Below are positions 53,699 to 61,840 of a DNA stretch of 64,000 nt, piece after piece. The notes beneath the pieces are model-generated. The model worked only from the letters and a program-made list of their open reading frames with translations. It had not been told where the DNA came from and ran no database searches. Origin of the DNA: Bacteriovoracaceae bacterium (GTDB lineage: Bacteria; Bdellovibrionota; Bacteriovoracia; Bacteriovoracales; Bacteriovoracaceae); the NCBI GenBank assembly GCA_947446575.1, contig CANFHC010000003.1, positions 1-64,000 of the forward strand, written 5' to 3'. The number at the start of each line of letters is the position of its first letter. Within the stretch, counting starts at the first letter, position 1. The translations under genes were made by a program, and so were the position numbers.

Positions 53699-54039
53699 GG
53701 TGCACCTGGTGGATAGGCACCGGTACCACCAAAGAAGCGACTGATTGAAGGATTATTTGGATTTAAATAAGTGTCGTGTTTGTTAGATTTATAATCAAAA
53801 TCCATTTTTTCGGTGAGATCAATACTTTTTTTATATTCGACACCGTAACGGTATGAATAGGCCATACCGCTTTTCATGGTGGCAAACATTCCATCTTTTC
53901 CTTTCATAAAATCTTTGTATCTTTTATTATTGAACAAGGTATAACCAAGCGAGCTTAATACCGCTAGCAACATGATATACTCGACCATACTTTGACCTAA
54001 ATTATTTTTTAATAATTTATGATTAAACGATTTTGCCAT
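53695..54039 (-). CDS. Flp/TadE-like pilin-related protein
   Basis: 114 residues from an ATG lying within the end of tadV. NNLGQSMVEYIMLLAVLSSL is a Flp-type processing site with GluTyr at 5-6, followed by a helix; the C-terminal 70 residues are polar and end FGGTGAYPPGAP. Longer than a classic Flp pilin, so it may be a minor subunit. Confidence 0.75.
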   Translation of the reverse strand: MAKSFNHKLLKNNLGQSMVEYIMLLAVLSSLGYTLFNNKRYKDFMKGKDGMFATMKSGMAYSYRYGVEYKKSIDLTEKMDFDYKSNKHDTYLNPNNPSISRFFGGTGAYPPGAP

Positions 54040-54518
54040 CCAAACCACATCCATGCGATAAAGATTACCGGTGCATATGTAAATTTTTTTCCAAAAATTT
54101 TTTTAACTCCGTTCACGTCACCGATTTTAATTAACAATATTATATTATCAAAATTCTTGAGAGCATTAAATAATAAAAGTGAACTACCGACGATCACAGT
54201 CGTGTATAGCAAATAGACAAAAACAGTTTCTTGAAAAGCCAGTGGAACGAGTAAATAAAAAGACGCCAAATATTTTGAATCGCCCCCCCCCATAATATTC
54301 ATGATGAACAACCCAAACCCAACGAGCAAAAATGCGGCAGGAAATAACAAAGCGTTCAAGTTCCAAAAATATGTATGCGGATAGAGAAAAGTGAGTACGC
54401 AGAAAAAAAGAAAATTAATAAGAATCCAAATATTAGAAATTTTTCTGGTTTTAAAATCAATGTAGGCTACAACTAATAATTGGATGGAGATGAAAATAAA
54501 AACTATCAGTGGGAGCAT
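54009..54518 (-). CDS. tadV: Prepilin peptidase TadV/CpaA
   Basis: 169 residues, about six membrane helices. The two catalytic aspartates of the A24 family are in YIDFKTRKISN and MGGGDSKYL. It cleaves and processes the Gly-Gln sites of the five pilin-like proteins encoded around it. The start overlaps the preceding pilin gene by one base. Secure. Confidence 0.92.
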   Translation of the reverse strand: MLPLIVFIFISIQLLVVAYIDFKTRKISNIWILINFLFFCVLTFLYPHTYFWNLNALLFPAAFLLVGFGLFIMNIMGGGDSKYLASFYLLVPLAFQETVFVYLLYTTVIVGSSLLLFNALKNFDNIILLIKIGDVNGVKKIFGKKFTYAPVIFIAWMWFGWQNRLIINY

Positions 54519-54742
54519 TATTTTTTAGCCTGGTTTTTGTAGCCGGTATAAAAACATTCTCGCGCACAAACCCCAACACTAAATTGCTCCGTTAATTCGT
54601 ATCCTAAATACCCCACAGACTGCATAAGAGTCTTTCCTAAGCCTTTTACCATCGTGATCGTAATAAACGTCATAAAGCTAATTATAAAAAGGTATTCTAT
54701 GAGAGCTTGCCCTGAAGTTCTCATATTTTTTTTGATAGTCAT
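54518..54742 (-). CDS. Small pilin-like protein
   Basis: 74 residues. MRTSGQALIEYLFIISFMTF has the Gly-Gln...GluTyr site; the mature part has one helix and a short tail with two Cys (VCARECF). The exact start is uncertain; a downstream ATG six codons in is possible. Lies between flp and tadV. Confidence 0.75.
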   Translation of the reverse strand: MTIKKNMRTSGQALIEYLFIISFMTFITITMVKGLGKTLMQSVGYLGYELTEQFSVGVCARECFYTGYKNQAKK

Positions 54743-54844
54743 TGTTTAAGGATTAGGGATGGATGAAGTTGGTGCAATATGAGGAAAATAATACCCATAA
54801 GAAATGGCATTTCTAATTGATCAAAATTTACAAATTACTAAGCG

Positions 54845-54869
54845 ACTAAAAGAAACTTATTCTTTTAGT
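54845..54869 (-). terminator. Hairpin at the flp stop codon
   Basis: A perfect 10-bp stem (ACTAAAAGAA / TTCTTTTAGT) with a 5-base loop; the flp stop codon lies at the stem-loop junction. No T-run follows on the minus strand. It may protect the flp message or partially terminate so that major pilin exceeds the downstream machinery. Confidence 0.45.
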
Positions 54870-55033
54870 AAATCATCGGCCTTGTTGAATACGTTACCCG
54901 TAAGCGTTTCAAGACGAGATGAAGCTTGCGCTTTAAATTTAAAAACGATCATAGCAACAACTGCAACGAGTAGAATATACTCCGTCGAAGTCTGTCCACT
55001 TTCATCCTTTAAATAGGCCATAAGCTTTTTCAT
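54857..55033 (-). CDS. flp: Flp-type major pilin
   Basis: 58 residues. AGGAGAG precedes the ATG. The prepilin site DESGQTSTEYILLVAVVAM has Gly before Gln and the GluTyr pair characteristic of type IVb Flp pilins, then one long helix and a short charged tail ending DDLLKE. First gene of the Tad cluster, which suits the major pilin. Confident. Confidence 0.9.
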   Translation of the reverse strand: MKKLMAYLKDESGQTSTEYILLVAVVAMIVFKFKAQASSRLETLTGNVFNKADDLLKE

Positions 55034-55232
55034 AAACGTTCTCTCCTATTGCTAATTCTCACTAAAATCCAATTCGGGTTTTTATAGTGAAAACTTTAAT
55101 TGTGACTCTATTATTTTACCATTTTACTCAATTTTTCTGAGCAACTATTTCGGGTATTAGCTTTTTTTGGGATAACTCTTAGATTTTACTAAAACGGTAA
55201 AAAGTTTCCTAGAGAACTCTAATCCTCAGGTG

Positions 55233-55238
55233 TATAAT
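55233..55238 (+). promoter_or_regulatory. -10 element of the 6S RNA promoter
   Basis: A perfect TATAAT lies 7 bases before the predicted 5' end of the 6S RNA. The -35 at 16-18 bases is poor, so an alternative factor or activator may help. Confidence 0.55.
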
Positions 55239-55244
55239 GAAAGT

Positions 55245-55437
55245 GAGTCTAGGAGTTGGCATTAAGTTGGTTCCTCTATAAAGATATACTCGGGAGCGGT
55301 CCCTGGTCACGGTGTGCAAGCTCATATTAAACCCGAAGGGGTTTTTTCAGTGAGAAGCCTAAAGCGACTACTTACTGCAGCCACCTATTTAACAATGGGC
55401 GGAACCTCGACAATAGTCCTCCTCCTAGGCTCTTTTT
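55245..55437 (+). ncRNA. ssrS: 6S RNA candidate
   Basis: A 190-base unit with a closing stem GAGTCTAGGAG (55245-55255) / CTCCTAGGCTC (55422-55432), followed by TTTTTCTC. The inside carries the 6S-like segment GAGAAGCCTAAAGCGAC in its 3' arm followed by a CACC...GGAACC helix, as in E. coli SsrS (GAGAAGCCTTAAAACTGCGA). 6S RNA mimics an open promoter, binds sigma-70 RNA polymerase and damps transcription in stationary phase. A -10 sits at the right distance. No convincing protein frame covers it. Confidence 0.72.
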
Positions 55438-55444
55438 CTCTCAT

Positions 55445-56866
55445 CTAATCTTTTTTCTTAAACAATATAATCTCATTATCAACGACTACACTCTTCCATA
55501 TTGAAGTTGCGTTTAGATTTTCAATTAATTTTGATCGCAATTTACGATTAAGCAGAACATATTTTATTTTGTATTTTACGAGAATATTTTCCCAACCATT
55601 TTTAGCCTCAACAACTGTGAGGTATTCGCTAAATTCATTTTGTCCGTAGATAATATTCCGAGTATCAATGAATATTTTATGTTTTTGTTCAAGAATGAGA
55701 AAACTTCCATACTCCCAATCATTAAAGAGAGGTTCACTGTCCTTAGTTTGATTGAGATAATCTCGCGCCAACAAGGGAGCAGAAGAATCAAAAACAGCTC
55801 TTTTATTTTCTGGAAGTAAATCTTGTGAATAAGGTTTTATCATTGGAAGAAATAGAAAAGTACAAAACAAAAGAAATCCAACAATCACAATATTTACAGT
55901 TGATTTTTTTTCTTTTACTTCTACTTGTTTTTCATTCACCCAAATAAAATTAGTGGCAAACGGAATGAGTACATAAAACGCGAGTGCTGTATTTCTTACG
56001 TTTAAAAACCCCAACACTAACAAAATTAAAAATGGCGAAGTTATTGTGCTTTTGAAAGTTGCAATTTTTTTTTGTTTAATTAAAAAAAGCACTAGTCCGA
56101 AAAATAAAAAAACCAATATAAAATAAATAAGCGATTGAGAAGCATACGGTCCAAAAAAATTTGGTTTTGCCCACTCATCGATATGTCTAAACTGAGAAAC
56201 GGCTGCTGTTTCGAAAACATATTGATAAATTTTATACCCGAACGGATTGATCAGAGAAGTCAACAAGAGCGATAAAATGGCAACAGCATGTTGCCATTTT
56301 ATTTTTTTAGAAAACCCTCTCCATCCATACATGACCATCAGCAGAGGCCAAGTTCCGTGGATATTTACCCAAGCTATATTGATTAAATTCAGATGAATAA
56401 TTTCTTTCCAAGAGAGGTCTTCATTTTTTTGTAAAATAAGAAATGAAAGTACCAATGGAACCATTCCCAAAAGCGCCGGTCTTTCAATCCAAAACATAGA
56501 TGATCCGAACCAAGCTATAAAGATGACCAAAAGAGTTGGCTTTGCCCAAGGGTTTTGTAGTTTTTTTAGTGACCCTAACCACAAATGAGAAAGAATTAAG
56601 ATTATCAGCTTATGAAAAAGCGAAACTCCAATTAATCCGCTAAAAGAATAGATCAAAGCATAAAGTACGCAAGTTCCCACCGGATAAATCAAAGGCTTGG
56701 TGGGAAGTACGCTGTAGATATCGTGGCGAAGAATTTCACCATGCAATAGAATATATTTTCCCTGGGCAATCCAAACAGACAGGTCCCCAGTGGTTATCGG
56801 TAACGAGAGAAAATACATCACTGGTAGCAGATAAAAGAGCCATGTATAAAATTTCTGTTTGTTCAT
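55445..56866 (-). CDS. Polytopic membrane protein, GT-C-like
   Basis: 473 residues from the ATG; a TTG six codons earlier is an alternative and neither has a clear ribosome site. About eleven membrane helices; a periplasmic loop has GDLSVWIAQGKYILLHGE near the N-terminus, with acidic and His residues as in GT-C/PMT-type glycosyltransferases, and a C-terminal soluble part with FNDWEYGSFLILEQ and IFIDTRN. Might be a lipid-linked sugar transferase; function is not proven. Convergent with the 6S RNA. Confidence 0.7.
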   Translation of the reverse strand: MNKQKFYTWLFYLLPVMYFLSLPITTGDLSVWIAQGKYILLHGEILRHDIYSVLPTKPLIYPVGTCVLYALIYSFSGLIGVSLFHKLIILILSHLWLGSLKKLQNPWAKPTLLVIFIAWFGSSMFWIERPALLGMVPLVLSFLILQKNEDLSWKEIIHLNLINIAWVNIHGTWPLLMVMYGWRGFSKKIKWQHAVAILSLLLTSLINPFGYKIYQYVFETAAVSQFRHIDEWAKPNFFGPYASQSLIYFILVFLFFGLVLFLIKQKKIATFKSTITSPFLILLVLGFLNVRNTALAFYVLIPFATNFIWVNEKQVEVKEKKSTVNIVIVGFLLFCTFLFLPMIKPYSQDLLPENKRAVFDSSAPLLARDYLNQTKDSEPLFNDWEYGSFLILEQKHKIFIDTRNIIYGQNEFSEYLTVVEAKNGWENILVKYKIKYVLLNRKLRSKLIENLNATSIWKSVVVDNEIILFKKKD

Positions 56867-56949
56867 AAAAGTATTTTTACACAAACGAAGTGATACGCAA
56901 ATCTCCCAAATCTCTTGACAGGATAACTCATAGCCCTGATCCTATTTCT

Positions 56950-57486
56950 ATGATCGATCAAAACCAAACATTTCAGCCTTTGAATTACTCTTGGATCGAG
57001 GGCCTTGCTCTTGATGAGATTAATATGGATGAATCAGGCATTGTTAATATCAATGGCCATTTAAATCCAGAACTTCTTCTAGAAGAGTCTTCAATTGCTT
57101 TCATGAATGATCTTCGCGATCGTTTTGAAGCTTATACTACAAAATTTAATGAATACCGTGCGCGTAATCATTCAAGTGCGGCAATTAAACTTTTCAAGAT
57201 TTCTAATACCGTTAATGATTTTATGTTATTTAGAAACTCATTACGTTTAATTTTTGCTCGCAAGTCATACGATGTTATTTCGATTGGATTTTTGGCAAAT
57301 GGAAAAGATATCTACGGTGCTCGCCTTTCATTCAATGACCAATTTGGATCAACAAATATCCATGAAGTTCGAGCTCACATTGGACCATTTAATAAAATCA
57401 CATGGCGCTTTAATAATGAAGCGGTAGATGTGGACGCTTTGGTTCGTCACTACTTAACTGAGTTCATTGTAAACTCAGCACGCTAA
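56950..57486 (+). CDS. Protein of unknown function
   Basis: 178 residues if translation starts at this ATG; a GTG 60 bases upstream is also in frame. No signal peptide or membrane helix. The C-terminal half (IGFLANGKDIYGARLSFNDQ, VRHYLTEFIVNSAR) is alpha/beta in look. The gene ends four bases inside the convergent epimerase gene. Not recognised. Confidence 0.6.
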   Translation: MIDQNQTFQPLNYSWIEGLALDEINMDESGIVNINGHLNPELLLEESSIAFMNDLRDRFEAYTTKFNEYRARNHSSAAIKLFKISNTVNDFMLFRNSLRLIFARKSYDVISIGFLANGKDIYGARLSFNDQFGSTNIHEVRAHIGPFNKITWRFNNEAVDVDALVRHYLTEFIVNSAR

Positions 57487-58481
57487 ATAAACGAAATTCC
57501 TTCACCTTTATTTTTAACTGCTTTGTGAGCGTCTTTGCTCCCATTGAATCTTTTAAAAGTAAATTCCATAGACTCTGTAATTGTCGGCATTTTAATTTTT
57601 AATAGTCCTTCAATATTGAGAACATCTAGCTTGTAGTAAAGATGCTCTTCAATCTTTTCTAAACTAGATCCCTTAGCGATAGGAAACAACCATTTTCCAT
57701 TATTAATTAATCCATCCGACTCTTTAAAAACTTCACAATAAAGTTTAGCAAATTCAAAATGAGTCATCGTATCCTGACTGCTCAAGTGAACTAATCGATT
57801 AGTCACATTTTTATCGATACACATTTTTAAAATCATACCAAGATAATAAACATCTAAAAATCCCTGATGAACAAAATTATCGTAAACAACGCCTTGATTA
57901 TTTTTTACATTTTTTTGTAATTGTTCAAAAAAAGTATTTTTTAACGGAGCAATTCCTCTTCCGTATAAATTGCAGCAACGTAAAATGAGATAATTCAATG
58001 ACGATTTTTGCAAATAAAACTCAGACGAAGCCTGGGCCTTACCATATTGAGTAATTACATCTGGGTTATCCATTTCATTATAGTTTTTATTCAAGCCGGA
58101 AAATACATATTGGGAGGAAAAATAAACTATGCGGGCTCCATAGCGAGGGGCTAGTTCAGCTACGTTAAAAAGTCCTGCTGAATTAAGGGCATCGCTAGAA
58201 TTTGGCATATCTGCACAGTCTTTTAGTGAAGGAAGTCCAACACAATATAAAACAAAATCGGGCTTGAAAGCATACAAGACTAATTGCACTTCATCTTTAT
58301 TTAAAACATCACAAGGTAATGTGAGGATTCCTGGAAGCGGATGATTTTTTTTATGATAAGTACCGACTACGCGATAATCTTTGCGAAAAAATTCCGCTAA
58401 ATTTGAACCTAGAAATGAGTTCACACCAATGATGAGTACTGTTTTTCTTTTGTCAGGAGCTGATTGAAAATTACTTACCAT
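57483..58481 (-). CDS. NAD-dependent epimerase/reductase (RmlD-like), altered active site
   Basis: 332 residues. Rossmann start VLIIGVNSFLGSNLAEFF and the FSSQYVFSG segment place it near dTDP-4-dehydrorhamnose reductases. The catalytic Tyr is Tyr 146 in TQYGKAQASSE, but the Lys of YxxxK is Gln 150. Either Lys 148 substitutes or the protein is a binding rather than catalytic member. It follows the flagellin genes, so flagellin sugar biosynthesis is a possible context. Enzyme family firm, activity doubtful. Confidence 0.82.
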   Translation of the reverse strand: MVSNFQSAPDKRKTVLIIGVNSFLGSNLAEFFRKDYRVVGTYHKKNHPLPGILTLPCDVLNKDEVQLVLYAFKPDFVLYCVGLPSLKDCADMPNSSDALNSAGLFNVAELAPRYGARIVYFSSQYVFSGLNKNYNEMDNPDVITQYGKAQASSEFYLQKSSLNYLILRCCNLYGRGIAPLKNTFFEQLQKNVKNNQGVVYDNFVHQGFLDVYYLGMILKMCIDKNVTNRLVHLSSQDTMTHFEFAKLYCEVFKESDGLINNGKWLFPIAKGSSLEKIEEHLYYKLDVLNIEGLLKIKMPTITESMEFTFKRFNGSKDAHKAVKNKGEGISFI

Positions 58482-58521
58482 AAATTAATCCTTCTTTTTT
58501 TTATTATAGCATTCCCAAAAT

Positions 58522-58560
58522 AAAAAAGAGGAAAGTTGCTCCATTCGGAGCAACTTTCCT
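58522..58560 (-). terminator. Intrinsic terminator after flagellin 1
   Basis: Perfect 13-bp stem GGAAAGTTGCTCC / GGAGCAACTTTCC with an ATTC loop; on the minus strand it is followed by TCTTTTTTATTTT. The strongest hairpin in the window. Confidence 0.95.
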
Positions 58561-58566
58561 TTAGAA

Positions 58567-59403
58567 TTAGCCTTGTAGTAGTTTAAGTGCAGTGTTTGAC
58601 GACTGATTCGCTTGCGATAGCACTGAAATACCTGCCTGCATAAGAATGTTATTCTTAGTCATGTCAGCTGTTTCAGAAGCTACGTCAACATCTCTAATCC
58701 TTGAATTGGCAGCTGATAAGTTTTCATCGCTGACTTCAAGGTTGTTACTTGTTGATTGCAACCTGTTCTGAAGGGCACCAAAGTTCGCTCTAACACCGTT
58801 GATATGCACGAGAGCATCATCAAGTTTTTTAAGCGAAGCTTGCGCTCCTTCTTTCGTAGACACCCCATCGATCGCCAAACCAAGTGTTTCGAGGGATGCG
58901 TCCGCTCCTGCTCCGTCATAGTGAAGTCTATCAAGGAGAGGATCATTTTTAATTCCAACTTGGAATTCGAGTTTTCCACCTGTTCCATCGAGAAGTTTGA
59001 TTCCGTTAAACTCTGTAGATTTCGAAATTCTATCAATCTCTTCTTTGAGATTTTGAAATTCAATATCTGAGAATCCCCTCTCTGTGGTTCCCACTGTATC
59101 TGAAGCGGCTTGGACTGAAAGCTCTCTAAGTCTGATAATGAGGCTCGAAATTTCATTCATTCCACCTTCTGCCGTTTGTAACATTGAGATAGCGTCACCT
59201 GCGTTTCGCTTAGCTTGTCTCATTCCTCGTATCTGTGCTTTTAAGTTTTCACTTATAGCTAATCCCGCAGCATCGTCACCAGCTCTGGTAATTCGTTCAC
59301 CCGATGATAACTTTCTCAAGTTGTCATTCTGGTTTCTCATTGTGATCCCTAAAGATCTTTGCGCTGATAACGAAGCAACGTTTGTATTTATTCGTAAACC
59401 CAT
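58567..59403 (-). CDS. Flagellin 1
   Basis: 278 residues. Conserved N-terminal D0/D1 (MGLRINTNVASLSAQRSLG, LSSGERITRAGDDAAGLAIS) and C-terminal D1/D0 (LSQANQSSNTALKLLQG) with almost no variable D2/D3. A short core flagellin like this is usual for sheathed or complex filaments such as those of Bdellovibrio, where several flagellins are used. AAGGAGATTAACA precedes the ATG. It follows flagellin 2 in tandem and ends at a strong terminator. Confidence 0.97.
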   Translation of the reverse strand: MGLRINTNVASLSAQRSLGITMRNQNDNLRKLSSGERITRAGDDAAGLAISENLKAQIRGMRQAKRNAGDAISMLQTAEGGMNEISSLIIRLRELSVQAASDTVGTTERGFSDIEFQNLKEEIDRISKSTEFNGIKLLDGTGGKLEFQVGIKNDPLLDRLHYDGAGADASLETLGLAIDGVSTKEGAQASLKKLDDALVHINGVRANFGALQNRLQSTSNNLEVSDENLSAANSRIRDVDVASETADMTKNNILMQAGISVLSQANQSSNTALKLLQG

Positions 59404-59452
59404 TGTTAATCTCCTTTCATGCGAACCTTCCTTGGTAGTACTTCGAACTTCT

Positions 59453-59479
59453 TGCTCGAAAAATTGTTTTTATTGTTTA
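59453..59479 (-). promoter_or_regulatory. Weak sigma-28-like promoter of flagellin 1
   Basis: On the minus strand TAAA (59476-59479) and TTCGAGCA (59453-59460) are 15 bases apart, the FliA geometry, but the second box matches only CGA of GCCGATAA plus the last A. Placed mainly by analogy with the clear promoter of flagellin 2. Confidence 0.3.
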
Positions 59480-59483
59480 TTCG

Positions 59484-59515
59484 TTTTCTAATTTTCTAAT
59501 TTTCTAATTTTCTAA
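59484..59515. repeat. Four tandem copies of an 8-bp unit
   Basis: TTTTCTAA is repeated four times without change, ending in AAATT. It lies directly upstream of the -35 region of flagellin 1 (read as TTAGAAAA on that strand). Copy number could change by slippage. Confidence 0.9.
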
Positions 59516-59625
59516 AAATTCTCGCAATTGTGCCTTAAACATCTACTACAATGTTAAAAACCATTCTTTATCAAAGTTACTTATCCTCAATCACACTTGC
59601 AGGCATGTTTGAGGCTCAGCGCTTA

Positions 59626-60474
59626 TTAGCGTTGAGAAGCAGCTTGGATCAAACTTAGTGCTGAGTTAGTACTTGAGTTAGCTTGAGAAAGCACACTAGT
59701 ACCAGCTTGCATTAAGATGTTCTGTTTTGTTAATTCTGCAGTCTCTGCCGCTACGTCAGTGTCTCTTACACGAGAGTTAGCAGAAGAAAGGTTTTCAATA
59801 CTCACTTGAATATTGTTAACTGTTGACTGAAGTCTGTTTTGAAGAGCACCAAAATCCGCTCTAATTCCTGATACTGAAATGATCGCTTGATCGATTGAAG
59901 TAAGAGAGTTCTGAGCTGAGATTTTGTCTGATACTGAAGCCAAGTTTAATCCAAGGGCAGCCACGTTAATGTCTGCTGATGAAGCATCGAACGTTAGTCT
60001 GTCCGAGATAGGATCATTTCTTGTTCCGATTTGAATATCAAATACTGCACCTGTTCCGTTAAGAAGTGGAACGCGGTTAAATTCTGTCGAGTTTGCGATA
60101 CGGTCAACTTCTGAAGTTAACTGTTCAAATTCCACATTAAGGAATTTTCTTTCTGTACCACCGATAGTATCAGAAGCAGCTTGTACCGAAAGTTCTCTTA
60201 ATCTGATTAGGATGTTTGAAACTTCCCCTAACGCTCCTTCAGCGATCTGAACTAGTGAAACACCATCTTCAGCGTTTCTTTCAGCCTGGCCTAGACCCTT
60301 GATCTGTGCTTTTAAATTTTCCGAGATTGCTAATCCAGCTGCATCGTCGCCAGCTCTGTTGATTCTTTGTCCTGAAGAAAGTTTCTCCAAAGACTTGTTC
60401 ATGTTGATTCTAGTTGAACCTAGATTCCTCTGTGCGTTTAACGACGCAACGTTGGTGTTAATTCGAAGTCCCAT
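59626..60474 (-). CDS. Flagellin 2
   Basis: 282 residues, closely related to flagellin 1 with the same lack of a variable middle (MGLRINTNVASLNAQRNLG; LSSGQRINRAGDDAAGLAIS; C-terminal LSQANSSTNSALSLIQ). An ideal AAGGAGG lies before the ATG. Upstream is a sigma-28 promoter and a structured leader. Several different flagellins are usually laid down along the filament of predatory deltaproteobacteria. Secure. Confidence 0.97.
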   Translation of the reverse strand: MGLRINTNVASLNAQRNLGSTRINMNKSLEKLSSGQRINRAGDDAAGLAISENLKAQIKGLGQAERNAEDGVSLVQIAEGALGEVSNILIRLRELSVQAASDTIGGTERKFLNVEFEQLTSEVDRIANSTEFNRVPLLNGTGAVFDIQIGTRNDPISDRLTFDASSADINVAALGLNLASVSDKISAQNSLTSIDQAIISVSGIRADFGALQNRLQSTVNNIQVSIENLSSANSRVRDTDVAAETAELTKQNILMQAGTSVLSQANSSTNSALSLIQAASQR

Positions 60475-60497
60475 ACATCCTCCTTGATTTCTGGCTT

Positions 60498-60535
60498 GAA
60501 AGACATCATGTCTTTCTGTGAGAACCTAATCTCAC
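60498..60535 (-). promoter_or_regulatory. Two-hairpin leader of flagellin 2 mRNA
   Basis: Between promoter and start codon the mRNA has two consecutive hairpins: GTGAGA / TCTCAC (60518-60535) with a 6-base loop, and the perfect 9-bp repeat GAAAGACAT / ATGTCTTTC (60498-60516) around one base. Downstream is an unstructured stretch with AAGGAGG. Likely 5' stabiliser or regulator site. Confidence 0.6.
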
Positions 60536-60548
60536 GGCTTCAAATATC

Positions 60549-60575
60549 TAATCGTCGTCTCAGAAAATATCTTTA
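60549..60575 (-). promoter_or_regulatory. Sigma-28 (FliA) promoter of flagellin 2
   Basis: On the minus strand TAAA (60572-60575) is followed after exactly 15 bases by GACGATTA (60549-60556), 6/8 to GCCGATAA. Standard flagellin promoter; start near 60541. Confidence 0.8.
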
Positions 60576-60718
60576 GGAAAAAGTGACTATTTTTTCGACA
60601 TTATTTTTCTCGTAACTATTTGTAATTTCTGGAAAAGCAAAAACATAGTATTTTGCTCCAGTTATTTTTATGAAAAAAAATTAGGCAATTGCCCCACTAC
60701 TGTTTGTAAAATAGACAA

Positions 60719-61768
60719 ATGACCCCTAATAATTTCGCCCTAACGTCGCTTTCAGCAAACCCCGAGTATTTCGAAGATGTGATTCGTCTAATAGAAGAGA
60801 GTTTTCATTATAGTGAAACTCATCACTATGAAATAGACTTTGCTCCACTCGTGAATCCACTAAACTTTGAAAATTGTTTTCTCTTTATAGATAGCGAGAC
60901 CAATACGGTTGCTGCACACTTGGCTATTTGCAAAAGAGTAATGATCAAAAACAATTTTGAATTATCTGTTGCACTTGTTGGCGGTATAGCAACTAATAAA
61001 AAATTTCGAGGTCTGGGACTTTTCCAAAAATTAATGGATCATGCAATCCAATCTTTTCAAAAAGAAGTAGGATTATTTATATTGTGGAGTGAGTTGGAAA
61101 ACCTATATGAAAAATTTTCTTTTTATCGCACTGGCGGATTAATTGAAACAGGTAAAAGAAACTTCAGCGCGAGCGAACGCCCCAGTGGATATGAGAAAAC
61201 TAAATTCCCCGCTCTATCAGATAAAGAATTCAAGACCATAATCAATCTTTACTCTACGTTTAATGAAAAATATTTCTTTACCGTTAAAAGAGAAGATAAG
61301 GATTGGTCAATAATACGCGAGATGAATTCTATTGATCTCTATGTTAAAAAAAATAGCTCAGATGAAATCATAAAATACTTTTGTGTAAACAAAGGAAGAG
61401 ATTTAACAAATATCATCCACGAAATTTCATGTAAACCTTCAGAGATGAGTATTATTTTAAAAGATTTAGAAAATTTCAAACTGTGGTTGCCTGAAACAGA
61501 AATAAGCACATTTATGAGCAGCGAAGTTTTTTATACTGCATTTATGCGATTTGGATCACTGCCTATACTTAATATTTTTTTGTCTCTCCTTACCAATGAT
61601 GATTTAAAAGTTCTTTCTCTGGATGAACAGGTTCGCTTTCAGTTTAAAGATAAAGAATTCGGAGCTTCCAAAAAAGAATTTCTACAATACCTCTTTGGGC
61701 CGAAGCCTTTAGCAGAATTTGAAAACTACAAACTCTCTTTATATATTCCAGGCACAGATAGCATTTAA
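60719..61768 (+). CDS. GNAT-family acetyltransferase
   Basis: 349 residues. The acetyl-CoA site VGGIATNKKFRGLGLFQKLM (about 90-109) marks the GNAT fold; residues 160-349 form an additional, unrecognised domain. It diverges from the flagellin locus. Could acetylate a protein or small amine; nothing nearby identifies the substrate. No clear ribosome site at the ATG, so the start is tentative. Confidence 0.75.
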   Translation: MTPNNFALTSLSANPEYFEDVIRLIEESFHYSETHHYEIDFAPLVNPLNFENCFLFIDSETNTVAAHLAICKRVMIKNNFELSVALVGGIATNKKFRGLGLFQKLMDHAIQSFQKEVGLFILWSELENLYEKFSFYRTGGLIETGKRNFSASERPSGYEKTKFPALSDKEFKTIINLYSTFNEKYFFTVKREDKDWSIIREMNSIDLYVKKNSSDEIIKYFCVNKGRDLTNIIHEISCKPSEMSIILKDLENFKLWLPETEISTFMSSEVFYTAFMRFGSLPILNIFLSLLTNDDLKVLSLDEQVRFQFKDKEFGASKKEFLQYLFGPKPLAEFENYKLSLYIPGTDSI

Positions 61769-61840
61769 ATTATTATTGATAGACAACTCATCATGCTCAG
61801 CAAATTTATCAGCAAACAATTATTCTAAAGAGTCTAATTT

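Noticed and set aside
59600-59634. Hairpin at the flagellin 2 stop codon (CTCAGCGC / GCGTTGAG)
   Set aside because: Has mismatched pairing and no T-run on the gene strand; may be chance.
60684-60693. 10-bp palindrome GGCAATTGCC before the GNAT gene
   Set aside because: A single short palindrome without a nearby promoter match is not enough to call an operator.
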